DNA from: CAYSSJ01 sp964433675
GTDB taxonomy: Bacteria > Cloacimonadota > Cloacimonadia > Cloacimonadales > TCS61
Length of the DNA stretch: 64,000 nt
Assembly: GCA_964433675.1 (NCBI GenBank)
Contig: CAYSSJ010000013.1
Span: forward strand, 1-64,000
Direction of reading: 5' to 3'
The number at the start of each line of letters is the position of its first letter. Position 1 is the stretch's first letter. This document shows positions 1-7,304 of the stretch, piece after piece. The position numbers were made by a program, and so were the translations under genes. The notes under the pieces are model-generated. The model was not told where the DNA came from. It did no database searches and saw only the letters and a list, made by a program, of their open reading frames with translations.

Positions 1-109
1 CCGTCTTCGCGGTAAACAAAATCCGCTTCACATTCTCTGTTATTTGTCAATATCAATCTAACAACTATATGCTAAATATAATTAATAACACACATAAGAA
101 GGAGGCTAG

Positions 110-1246
110 TTGAAACGCACGGTTTCCGGTATCATAGTCCTTGGCGGTCATGTTCAGGCACTCGGTATTATTCGCATATTGGGCAGGTTAGGTTACCGGA
201 TAGTAGTAATCGACAATACCAATATCAATATCAGCAGGCATTCCAAATATTGCCACCGGCATTATGTTATCAAAGATGCCAAGCTTCTCTCTTTCCTGCT
301 TGCTAAACGGGGAAAATACATAAATTGGGCAATATTACCCACCGGTGACTATCATGTTAAGATTCTCTCAAAGTATAAAGATAGTTTGGAGCAATCCTAT
401 TTTGTTTGTCAGGATAGCTGGGATAAAGTTGAGAAGTTTTATAATAAGAAATTTACTTACACTCTGGCATCACAGTTGGATATACCGATCCCCAAAACCT
501 ATACTGTTAGCGATATATCCCAACTAGAGAAACACACGGAGTTTCCCTGTATCATCAAACCGTCTATCAGGCATACATTTTATCATCAAGTAAAAAAGAA
601 AGTTTTCATCTGTAACAACCAGAATGAGCTAAGACATAAATACCGTAGAACTTGTAATATTATCCCGGCAGATGAAATTTTGATCCAATCCATCATAGTA
701 GGTGATAACTCTAATCAGTATTCAGTTTGCGGCTTTTATATCGAAGGGAAGCCAATAGCTCAGCTCACTGCCTGTCGCTATCGGCAGCATCCCATCAATT
801 TTGGCTATGCTACCACTTATGCAGAGACTACCGAAAAACCTCAGCTCGAAGAATATGCCGGGCGGATTATTAGAGCTGTTAAATATACAGGCATCTGCGA
901 GATAGAATTCAAATATGACAGTAGAGACAAACAGTATAAACTGCTGGAAGTCAATCCTCGAACCTGGAAGTGGCATGTTATCTCTCAGTTGGCTAATATC
1001 CCTTTCTTGGAACTTTATCTTAAATATCTGAACAAAGAGGATGTAAAGCCGCTACAAAGCATTTCTTGTGCTTCCTACCGGCACCTGCTCACCGATTTGC
1101 CGATGCAGTTTATGAGTTTGCTAAAAGGATACAAACACTGGAACAGGCGAAATAAACCGCTAGCTGCGGCAGTATGGGCGAAGGATGATCCTCTGCCGGC
1201 GCTATTCCAATTTCTCTATTTGGGATATTTTATCATAAGCAGATAA
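110..1246 (+). CDS. ATP-grasp ligase (carboxylate-amine ligase-like)
   Basis: A 378-residue cytosolic ATP-grasp protein. Residues 7-36 form a Rossmann-like pre-ATP-grasp segment (LGGHVQALGIIRILGRLGYR). The ATP-grasp core follows: the nucleotide-site lysine in FPCIIKPS (K150), acidic residues in CEIEFKYD (263-270) and a metal-binding LLEVNPRTW (278-286). The start is TTG at 110, chosen because a strong AAGGAGG sits at 99-105 with normal spacing; there is no competing ATG. Families of this build join an amino group to a carboxylate at the cost of ATP, but the substrate cannot be read from the sequence. Only 6 bp separate it from the phosphatidylserine decarboxylase gene, so the pair is probably one operon and a lipid or surface-polymer substrate is possible (inference). 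Confidence 0.75.
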   Translation: MKRTVSGIIVLGGHVQALGIIRILGRLGYRIVVIDNTNINISRHSKYCHRHYVIKDAKLLSFLLAKRGKYINWAILPTGDYHVKILSKYKDSLEQSYFVCQDSWDKVEKFYNKKFTYTLASQLDIPIPKTYTVSDISQLEKHTEFPCIIKPSIRHTFYHQVKKKVFICNNQNELRHKYRRTCNIIPADEILIQSIIVGDNSNQYSVCGFYIEGKPIAQLTACRYRQHPINFGYATTYAETTEKPQLEEYAGRIIRAVKYTGICEIEFKYDSRDKQYKLLEVNPRTWKWHVISQLANIPFLELYLKYLNKEDVKPLQSISCASYRHLLTDLPMQFMSLLKGYKHWNRRNKPLAAAVWAKDDPLPALFQFLYLGYFIISR

Positions 1247-1252
1247 GCTATT

Positions 1253-2056
1253 ATGATAGTATTAATCGCAATTCTCAGCAGTACTCTGCTTTACCTTTTT
1301 CTTCACTATAAGACACTAATCTCTCTCAAATTTCTTTATCTGGATAATCTAGCAGTGATAATTTGTGCCTCTATCCTGTCATGGTCGGTATCATCTCTAT
1401 TCTCGCTCCGGATTTGGAGCTATATCCTTACGCCGATATTCGTAGCTATCTTAATGTTCTCCATGATAATGATCCGCTTTTGGCGAACTCCTGTCCGTAA
1501 GATTCAAGCTAATTCCGATGAGATAGTATCACCAGCGGATGGAAGGGTAATATCAGTTCAGCATTTTAATGCCGGAGAAATTCCTGAAACTGCGAAAAAC
1601 CGGATCAAATCTCGTTTGGAAGAATTCTCAGGTTCAGAATTGCTGGCAAATCCCTTCCGGATGATCAGTATTAACATGACCCTGCTGGATGTTCACAAAA
1701 ATTGTGCGCCTCTCAGCGGTGAAATCATACTTAATAAACATACAAGCGGTAAGTTTCTTTCTTTGAAAAATGAGCGATCACTTTCCGAAAATGAACGTAA
1801 CAGCTATATCATCCAATCAAAAGATCCGAACATCATCATAGGTATAGTACAAATCGCTTCCCGTCTGGTCAGGCGGATAGATTCTTATGTAAAAAGTGGC
1901 GAACAGGTAAACCAAGGCGATTGGCTGGGAATGATCCGCTTCGGCAGTCAGGTGGATGTCATCTTACCATCCACATGTCAGGTGTTAGTATCAGAAGGCA
2001 TGCAAGTTTATGCAGCCAAGACGGTTATTGCGGAAGTGGTGAGAGAAGAGATTTGA
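1253..2056 (+). CDS. psd: Phosphatidylserine decarboxylase-related protein
   Basis: A 267-residue membrane-anchored member of the phosphatidylserine decarboxylase family, which makes phosphatidylethanolamine from phosphatidylserine using a pyruvoyl group formed by self-cleavage. Hydrophobic segments lie at about 3-18, 30-50 and 57-75. Family marks are SPADGRV (93-99), D146/H148 in LLDVHKN, and IRFGSQVDV (228-236), where S232 is the expected cleavage and pyruvoyl residue. The GSQ triad, rather than the GST of the long enzymes, is like the short bacterial PSD class. The membrane part looks somewhat longer than usual. It follows the ATP-grasp gene by 6 bp. Downstream it runs straight into repeat DNA. 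Confidence 0.8.
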   Translation: MIVLIAILSSTLLYLFLHYKTLISLKFLYLDNLAVIICASILSWSVSSLFSLRIWSYILTPIFVAILMFSMIMIRFWRTPVRKIQANSDEIVSPADGRVISVQHFNAGEIPETAKNRIKSRLEEFSGSELLANPFRMISINMTLLDVHKNCAPLSGEIILNKHTSGKFLSLKNERSLSENERNSYIIQSKDPNIIIGIVQIASRLVRRIDSYVKSGEQVNQGDWLGMIRFGSQVDVILPSTCQVLVSEGMQVYAAKTVIAEVVREEI

Positions 2057-2516
2057 GAAGTGCAAGGAGAAGGCATTTGTTCGCTTCGCTCACGGTATTA
2101 TATTGAAGGAGAAGCAAGGAGAAGGCATTTGTTCGCTATCGCTCACGGAATTGCATTGAAAGAGTAGCGGGGAGATGGTATTTGTTCGCTTCGCTCACGG
2201 TATTATATTGAAGGAGAAGCAAGGAGAAGGCATTTGTTCGCTATCGCTCACGGAATTGCATTGAAAGAGTAGCGGGGAGATGGTATTTGTTCGCTTCGCT
2301 CACGGTATTATATTGAGAGAGTAGCGAGAAGAATAGTGACGAGTGACAAGTAACGAGTGACGAGGTGGAAGAGAAGCAGGGGAGAGGGTATTTGTTCGCT
2401 GCGCTCACGGTATTATATAGCATGAGAAGCAAGGAGAAGGTATTCGTAGGAATTTGTTCGCTAGCGCTCACTGAATTATGTTGCATGAGAAGCGAGAAGA
2501 AGTTATTCTTTGTTAT
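2057..2516. repeat. Intergenic block of interspersed repeats
   Basis: A 460-bp stretch with no supported gene. It is built from copies of a module reading TTTGTTCGCT-N-CGCTCACGG followed by TATTATATTG or AATTGCATTG, linked by purine-rich text such as AGAAGCAAGGAGAAGG. A GTGACGAGTGACAAG-type module lies at about 2335-2362. The same modules recur at 4112-4296 and 7080-7270. Confidence 0.8.
2105..2314. repeat. Two tandem copies of a 105-bp unit
   Basis: The unit starting at 2105 (GAAGGAGAAGCAAGG...) is repeated from 2210 without a visible change and ends at 2314 in TATTATATT. Each 105-bp unit itself holds two TTTGTTCGCT...CGCTCACGG modules of slightly different sequence (CTATCGC and CTTCGC cores). 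The period was measured from the coordinates of the two GAAGGAGAAGC starts. Confidence 0.85.
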
Positions 2517-2876
2517 ATGATTAAGAGATTAGATGATTTTGAAGTATATAAAATGTCCATGGAATTAAGTGATGAGATATGGGATCTCGTCGTTAAATGG
2601 AATTACTTTAATAAAGATACAATCGGGAAGCAGCTTGTCAGATCTGCAGATTCAATTTCAGCGAACTTATCAGAAGGATTTGGCAGATATCATTATCGAG
2701 AAACAAAAAATTTTAGTTATTATTCACGTGGATCACTATTTGAGACAAAGACTTGGTTAACAAAAGCTTTCAATCGGTCTCTAATCAAGGAAGATAAATA
2801 TAATGAGTTTCTAGCCCGACTTGATGTTATCTGCATCAAAATTAATAACTACATCAAAACTCTTAATACCCATTAA
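2517..2876 (+). CDS. Four-helix-bundle protein (S23/IVS family), copy 1
   Basis: A 119-residue all-alpha protein of the four-helix-bundle family first found in 23S rRNA intervening sequences and related to the Avd accessory proteins of diversity-generating retroelements (family knowledge). Visible marks are a short DFEVYKMSMELSDEIW helix, KDTIGKQLVRSADSISANLSEGFGR (the conserved R-A-x-S-I-x-x-N-x-x-E-G core) and a C-terminal helix. The ATG at 2517 matches the family N terminus (MIKRLDDFEVYK); an upstream in-frame ATG at 2478 would add 13 residues encoded by repeat DNA. The start has no clear ribosome site. It is boxed in by repeats on both sides. The function is unknown. Confidence 0.75.
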   Translation: MIKRLDDFEVYKMSMELSDEIWDLVVKWNYFNKDTIGKQLVRSADSISANLSEGFGRYHYRETKNFSYYSRGSLFETKTWLTKAFNRSLIKEDKYNEFLARLDVICIKINNYIKTLNTH

Positions 2877-2883
2877 TACCTAT

Positions 2884-2996
2884 AAATACCGCGAACGAAG
2901 TGAGCAATCACCACGAGCGTTAGCGAGTAAATTCCGCAGCTTTGCTGCAAATTCCACGAGCGTCAGCGAGTAAATACCACGAACGAAAGCGAGTAG
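2884..2996 (+). repeat. Array of 20-28 bp AATTCC-type modules
   Basis: Five consecutive modules precede the aminotransferase start. Each begins AATACC or AATTCC (one degenerate) and carries a core such as GCGAACGAAGTGAGC, CGAGCGTTAGCGAGT or GCAGCTTTGCTGC. The last is a 5-bp hairpin; the others have near mirror symmetry (GAGCG...GCGAG). The unit spacing of 20-28 bp, without unique spacers, is not a CRISPR layout. The array ends 7 bp before the ATG at 3004. Confidence 0.75.
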
Positions 2997-3003
2997 AAGA
3001 AAT

Positions 3004-4128
3004 ATGCATTTCATCGACCTAAAACGCCAACAAGACCTAATCCGCAAAGATCTGGATAAACGGATCGCAACTGTGCTGGAGCATGGTAAATATATCATGG
3101 GTCCGGAGATAGCCGAACTGGAAAACAGCTTAGCGGATTATGTAAAAAAACGCTATGCAATCGCGGTATCCAGCGGCACGGATGCGCTGCTCATCGCCTT
3201 ACTCGCCTTGGGTATCAAACCCGGCGATCGGGTGATAACCTCTCCATTCACATTCTTCGCCACGGCAGAGGTGATCACTATCTTAGGCGCAATCCCGGTC
3301 TTTGCCGACATCGACGAGCGCACTTACAACATAGATCCGCAAGCTATCAGGCATGTTCTGGAGCATGACGGGCAAGATGTCAAAGGGATAATCCCGGTAG
3401 ATATTTTCGGTCAACCGGCGGATTATGACGAGATTCTCACTATTGCAGAGCAATACGAGCTCTTTGTACTGGAAGATGCGGCTCAGAGTTTCGGTGCCAG
3501 TTACAAAGGTAAGCCGGCTTGCTCGTTCGGAGATGTGGCGACTACCAGTTTCTTCCCGGCGAAACCATTGGGCTGCTACGGTGATGGCGGTATGCTATTC
3601 ACCGCTAGAGAAGACCTGTATGAGATCATCAAGTCACTGCGTATCCATGGTAAAGGTAACGATAAATACGATAATGTCCGTATCGGAGTTAATGGTAGGA
3701 TGGATACACTCCAAGCTGCTATTTTGCTAAGCAAATTTTCTATCTTTCCGCATGAGATCGAACTGCGCCAGCAGGTAGCTCAGAGTTATGCCGCTTTGTT
3801 GGATGAACATGTAATAATTCCACATGTGAAGAAAGGTAACCAATCCGCTTGGGCACAGTATTCCGTCTGTCATCCCCAAAGATACAATCTGATAGCCAAA
3901 TTGAAGCAAGCGGGTATCCCTACCGCTATCTACTATCCGCAACCTTTACATATCCAAACTGCATTTAGATATCTGAACTATAAACCTGGAGATTTCCCCA
4001 TAGCCGAACGAGTCAGCCGTCAGATCTTCAGCCTACCCATGCACCCCTATCTAACCCCGGAAGAGCAGGAGGTAATTGCGGGAGTGGTGAAAGAAATGCA
4101 GGGAGATAAAGTAACGAGTGACGAGTAA
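3004..4128 (+). CDS. DegT/DnrJ/EryC1-type sugar aminotransferase
   Basis: A 374-residue PLP enzyme of the DegT/DnrJ/EryC1/StrS family, which transaminates keto-sugar nucleotides for surface polysaccharides; it is closest in feel to WbpE-like UDP-3-oxo-glucuronate aminotransferases. Marks are SSGTDAL (56-62), VLEDAAQSFGA (155-165) and the PLP lysine in FFPAKPLGCYGDGG (K187). The start has only a weak AGAAG upstream and lies directly after a repeat array. The last residues (KVTSDE) and the stop codon are encoded by a GTAACGAGTGACGAG repeat, so the native C terminus has probably been replaced. It fits with the sugar transferase at 4944 as part of a polysaccharide locus broken up by repeats. Confidence 0.85.
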   Translation: MHFIDLKRQQDLIRKDLDKRIATVLEHGKYIMGPEIAELENSLADYVKKRYAIAVSSGTDALLIALLALGIKPGDRVITSPFTFFATAEVITILGAIPVFADIDERTYNIDPQAIRHVLEHDGQDVKGIIPVDIFGQPADYDEILTIAEQYELFVLEDAAQSFGASYKGKPACSFGDVATTSFFPAKPLGCYGDGGMLFTAREDLYEIIKSLRIHGKGNDKYDNVRIGVNGRMDTLQAAILLSKFSIFPHEIELRQQVAQSYAALLDEHVIIPHVKKGNQSAWAQYSVCHPQRYNLIAKLKQAGIPTAIYYPQPLHIQTAFRYLNYKPGDFPIAERVSRQIFSLPMHPYLTPEEQEVIAGVVKEMQGDKVTSDE

Positions 4129-4296
4129 CGAGTGACGAGGTGAAAGAGAAGCAGGGAGCGTAGGACAAGATATCATCTTGTCTTCGGAAAAACAGAAAGA
4201 AATGAATTGAGGCATTTGTTCGCTGCGCTCACGGAATTGTATTGTAAGAGAAGCAAGGAGAATAGTGACGAGTGACAAGTAACGAGTGACGAGGAG
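4129..4296. repeat. Repeat block with GACAAGAT hairpin
   Basis: This block joins the GTAACGAGTGACGAG module, GAGAAGCAGGGAGCG, a perfect hairpin GACAAGAT-ATC-ATCTTGTC (around 4163-4181), the text TTCGGAAAAACAGAAAG, a TTTGTTCGCT...CTCACGG module and a second GTGACGAGTGACAAG module. About 100 bp of it recur nearly unchanged at 7164-7260, in the same orientation. Confidence 0.8.
4265..4296 (+). repeat. Left inverted repeat of four-helix cassette
   Basis: GTGACGAGTGACAAGTAACG and the following GAGTGACGAGGAG are approximately the reverse complement of 4654-4690. The GGAGG at its inner end is the ribosome site of the gene at 4303. Confidence 0.65.
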
Positions 4297-4302
4297 GTTA
4301 AA

Positions 4303-4656
4303 ATGAAATCTCATAAAGATTTAGAAGTATGGAAAAGGAGTGTTGCTTTTGTTACTGAAATATACAAAATAACCAAAACTTATCCGAGTGATGAGAAATA
4401 TGGTATTGTAAATCAAATGAGAAGGTCAGCGGTTTCTATTCCGTCGAATATCTCCGAAGGAGCAGCAAGAAATCATCCAAAGGAATACATGCATTTTTTA
4501 TATGTATCATTAGGGAGTCTGGCTGAATTGGAAACACAGTTAATTATATCCAATAATTTGAATTATATCAATCACAATAATTTTGAAATACTAAACAAAG
4601 AAATAATGGAAATAAAAAACATGTTGTTAGGACTAATCAGATACCTCTCCAAATGA
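4303..4656 (+). CDS. Four-helix-bundle protein (S23/IVS family), copy 2
   Basis: A 117-residue four-helix-bundle protein. It shows the family layout: HKDLEVWKRSVAFVTEIY, then YGIVNQMRRSAVSIPSNISEGAAR (the R-R-S-A-x-S-I-P-x-N-I-x-E-G core), then SLGSLAELETQLIISNNL. GAGGAGG lies 5 nt before the ATG at 4303, giving a well-supported start. It is distinct in sequence from the copies at 2517 and 6576, so it is not a fresh duplicate of either. Inverted GTGACGAGT-type repeats lie immediately on both sides, and the stop TGA is the first triplet of the right-hand repeat. Its role is unknown; a DNA- or RNA-associated helper role is only suggested by homology to Avd. Confidence 0.8.
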   Translation: MKSHKDLEVWKRSVAFVTEIYKITKTYPSDEKYGIVNQMRRSAVSIPSNISEGAARNHPKEYMHFLYVSLGSLAELETQLIISNNLNYINHNNFEILNKEIMEIKNMLLGLIRYLSK

Positions 4657-4690
4657 CTTGTCACTAGTTACTCGTTACTCGTCACTTACT
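4654..4690 (-). repeat. Right inverted repeat of four-helix cassette
   Basis: TGACTTGTCACTAGTTACTC followed by GTTACTCGTCACTTACT is the inverse of the GTGACGAGTAACGAG family found at 2335, 4112, 4265 and 7137. It overlaps the stop codon of the four-helix gene. Confidence 0.65.
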
Positions 4691-4788
4691 CAAAATCTAT
4701 CTCAAAAACTTAATTCAATCGGCATCAAAATTAATAACTACATCAAAACCCTCAAAAACACTTAATGCCCATAAATACCTATAAATGC

Positions 4789-4936
4789 CGCGAGCGTCAG
4801 CGAGCAAATACCGCGAGCAACGCGAGCAAATTCCACGAGCGACAGCGAGTAAATTCCGCAGCTTTGCTGCAAATTCCGCGAGCAACGCGAGTAAATTCCG
4901 CAGCTTTGCTGCAAATTCCGCGAACAAAGTGAGTAA
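4789..4936 (+). repeat. Seven-module AATTCC array before sugar transferase
   Basis: Seven modules of about 20-23 bp run head to tail: cores CGAGCGTCAGCGAG, CGAGCAACGCGAG, CGAGCGACAGCGAG, GCAGCTTTGCTGC (twice), CGAGCAACGCGAG and CGAACAAAGTGAG, each introduced by AATACC/AATTCC. The frame of the downstream gene stays open through the whole array, reading repeats of ASKFRSFAANS. The rest of 4657-4943 is degenerate repeat text with no gene. Confidence 0.8.
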
Positions 4937-4943
4937 AATATTT

Positions 4944-6485
4944 ATGAAAAAAACACTAATAACCTTCCTCCTCGACACCGCCATACTTATCATATCTTTC
5001 CTCTTGGTAAGTATGATGCGCTATGGTACGCTTGCATTTCTCGTACCTTTCCAAGCTCATATCATCGTATTTCTGCTTATCTGGATATTAACTTCGCTGG
5101 TGCTGAATAAGTACAGCAAGTTACTCAGAATGAAGAGTCTGAAGCAGATAGAATTACTAGTCAGACATAGCATCACCATGCTTATCATTGCGGTATTGAT
5201 ACTTTATTTCTTCCGTCTCTACATTCCACGCTTGTTTCTTCTTAGTATATTTCTGATTGTATTTGTATTGGAAGCTATCATTTGCAGCATCCATAACTAC
5301 TTCAAAGATCTATCCGGCGATGCCGATCTGAGCGAATCTATCTTCACCAAACCGAAATCGATCGAAGCATATCAGGATGATGAAGAAGATCAGATTCCTG
5401 CTGTCGAGGAAGAGGAAGAGCTGGAACTTTCGCTGCATAATTCTCTCAAAGAAACTTATTTGACTAACTTACCGCAAGTATTCGAATTTATCCAAAAATA
5501 TCTGCCCTCCCGGAAAATACATACGGACGATTCTCTGATTCTGAAAACACGCACACTCTACAATATCGAGCATGAACCTTCCGGGCAATATAAGGTATTT
5601 CTCAATCTGCACAGGATGAACGATTTTCGCCGGGTCAACCGTTTTCTGATAGAATCTAATGACAAACTGCAAACCGGCGGGTACTATATCGGCTGCGCAC
5701 AGACTATCGAGCAGCGGCGGAAGGCGATTCGGGACAAATTCCCAGTCTTTATACCCTGTGTGATCTGTTTCTTTGATTTTATCGTTAATCGGATATTTCC
5801 CAAATTACCCTTCTTCAAAACAGTGTACTTCTTCCTCACTAATGGGAGTAATCGGGCTATATCCAAAACTGAGATCCTCGGGCGTCTGGTTTTTTGCGGA
5901 TTTCAGATTGTTGCCTATGAGCAGATAGATAATCAGCTCTATTTCATCGTCCGGAAAGTGAAGCCGGCGCTGAAAGATAAAACTCCTTCTTATGGACCCC
6001 TTATCAAAATGCCACGTGTCGGAAAAGGTGGTGAGATCATCTATGTTTACAAACTTAGAACCATGCATCCATATTCGGAATATCTACAAAATTATATCTA
6101 TCGTACTCATAAACTTAATAAGGAAGGTAAGATCGAGAACGATTTCCGCAAGACGAAGTGGGGTATTGTGATGCGTAAATTGTGGTTAGACGAGTTACCG
6201 CAACTTATCAATCTATTCCGTGGTGATTTGAAATTATTCGGTGTCAGAGCAATTAGTTATCAGTATTTTTCACTTTATCCTCCGGATGTACAGGAGCTTA
6301 GGATGAAGAACTCCCCCGGACTGGTGCCACCTTTTTATGCCGATATGCCCAACGGTTTGGATGAAGTAATCGAATCGGAGCGCCGTTATCTGAAAAGCTC
6401 GATGCGACATCCTTTTCTCACCGATTGCCGCTATTTCTTCAAAGCGTTTTACAACATCGTCTTCCGCGGCGCGAGGAGTGGATGA
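4944..6485 (+). CDS. Polyprenyl-phosphate sugar-1-phosphate transferase
   Basis: A membrane sugar transferase that would load a sugar phosphate onto a polyprenyl carrier to start a surface polysaccharide. Taking ATG 4944 gives 513 residues: hydrophobic helices at about 4-22, 37-54, 75-92 and 96-114; an acidic linker; a middle region (about 220-380) with methyltransferase-like text (VFLNLHRMNDFRRVNRFL, LQTGGYYIG); and a C-terminal bacterial sugar transferase domain from about 395 with VYKLRTMHPYSEY, RKLWLDELPQLINLFRGDLK and FGVRAIS. The frame is open upstream to 4785, but those 53 codons are pure repeat; MKKTLITFLL is the natural N terminus. No clear ribosome site precedes it. Confidence 0.8.
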   Translation: MKKTLITFLLDTAILIISFLLVSMMRYGTLAFLVPFQAHIIVFLLIWILTSLVLNKYSKLLRMKSLKQIELLVRHSITMLIIAVLILYFFRLYIPRLFLLSIFLIVFVLEAIICSIHNYFKDLSGDADLSESIFTKPKSIEAYQDDEEDQIPAVEEEEELELSLHNSLKETYLTNLPQVFEFIQKYLPSRKIHTDDSLILKTRTLYNIEHEPSGQYKVFLNLHRMNDFRRVNRFLIESNDKLQTGGYYIGCAQTIEQRRKAIRDKFPVFIPCVICFFDFIVNRIFPKLPFFKTVYFFLTNGSNRAISKTEILGRLVFCGFQIVAYEQIDNQLYFIVRKVKPALKDKTPSYGPLIKMPRVGKGGEIIYVYKLRTMHPYSEYLQNYIYRTHKLNKEGKIENDFRKTKWGIVMRKLWLDELPQLINLFRGDLKLFGVRAISYQYFSLYPPDVQELRMKNSPGLVPPFYADMPNGLDEVIESERRYLKSSMRHPFLTDCRYFFKAFYNIVFRGARSG

Positions 6486-6575
6486 ATTTCTTCTTGGGGG
6501 CACATGCGAGGAGAGAAGAGCGAGGAGAAATTTGAGAGAAGGAAGTTTGGAAGATAGGTGGTTTGGAGGATTGGT

Positions 6576-6962
6576 ATGGAGAGCAAGCATCTAATCAAGC
6601 ATTATAGGGAATTAGAAGTTTATCAATATGCGTTTTCTGCAGCCATGAATATATTTAGGATTACAAAGAATTTTCCATCCGAAGAAAAGTATTCTTTAAT
6701 AGATCAAATAAGAAGATCATCAAGATCTGTTTGTTCGAACTTATCAGAAGCTTGGAGAAAAAGAAAATACAAAGCTGTTTTTGTAAACAAACTCACAGAT
6801 TCAATGCAGGAGGCTTCTGAAACGCAAACTTGGTTAGAATTTTCGTTAGCATGTGAATATATATCAGATGATACATTTAAACAATTAGATATGACTTATG
6901 ATAAGATTATAAAAATGCTCAATTCTATGGAAATGAATGCTAATAAGTTTTGCTTCAAATAA
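6576..6962 (+). CDS. Four-helix-bundle protein (S23/IVS family), copy 3
   Basis: A 128-residue four-helix-bundle protein: YRELEVYQYAFSAAMNIFRI, YSLIDQIRRSSRSVCSNLSEAWRKRKY (family core R-R-S-x-R-S-V-x-x-N-L-S-E-A) and a C-terminal amphipathic helix. The ATG at 6576 has GGAGGA at 6565-6570. That ribosome site belongs to a GGATTGG-type repeat also seen at 18660-18680. An upstream in-frame ATG at 6558 (six extra codons) lies within the repeat and has no ribosome site of its own. Core Arg/Ala changes put it in a different subgroup from copies 1 and 2. The function is unknown. Confidence 0.75.
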   Translation: MESKHLIKHYRELEVYQYAFSAAMNIFRITKNFPSEEKYSLIDQIRRSSRSVCSNLSEAWRKRKYKAVFVNKLTDSMQEASETQTWLEFSLACEYISDDTFKQLDMTYDKIIKMLNSMEMNANKFCFK

Positions 6963-7304
6963 ACCAAACCACCCATCCACCTATCCACCTATCCTCCCAT
7001 CTACCTATCCCCCTATCCACCTCTCATAATCCCGTCTCCCGTCTTCCGTATTCCGTATCACCTATCCGGTTGCTCTGCGGGGAGAGGGTATTTGTTCGCT
7101 TCGCTCACGGAATTGTATTGTAAGAGAAGCAAGGAGAATAGTTACGAGTGACAAGTAACGAGTGACAAGGTGGAAGAGAAGCAGGGAGCGTAGGACAAGA
7201 TATCATCTTGTCTTCGGAAAAACAGAAAGAAATGAACTGAGGTATTTGTTCGCTTCGCTCACGGAATTGCATTGAAAGAGAAGCAGGGAGAGGCGATTCT
7301 TCCC
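6963..7304. repeat. Intergenic repeats between copy 3 and GIY-YIG cassette
   Basis: No gene is seen. 6965-7025 is a pyrimidine-rich run of CTATCCACC and TATCCTCCC words, the reverse complement of text at 18640-18680. 7030-7060 has TCCCGTCTTCCGTATTCCG. 7080-7300 has two TTTGTTCGCT...CTCACGG modules around a GTTACGAGTGACAAG module and a second copy of the GACAAGAT-ATC-ATCTTGTC hairpin block seen at 4160. Confidence 0.75.

Noticed and set aside
2241..2486. 81-codon minus-strand frame in the repeat block
   Set aside because: It encodes periodic SEANKYLP-type text from the TTTGTTCGCT modules, so it is repeat translation rather than a gene.
4789..4936. Regular short repeats that could be taken for a CRISPR array
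   Set aside because: The units of about 20-23 bp abut each other without unique spacers, differ in core sequence, and there are no cas genes in the window.
6270..6590. 106-codon minus-strand frame over the end of the sugar transferase
   Set aside because: It is a shadow of the plus-strand gene: no ribosome site, no recognisable domain and composition following the opposite frame.
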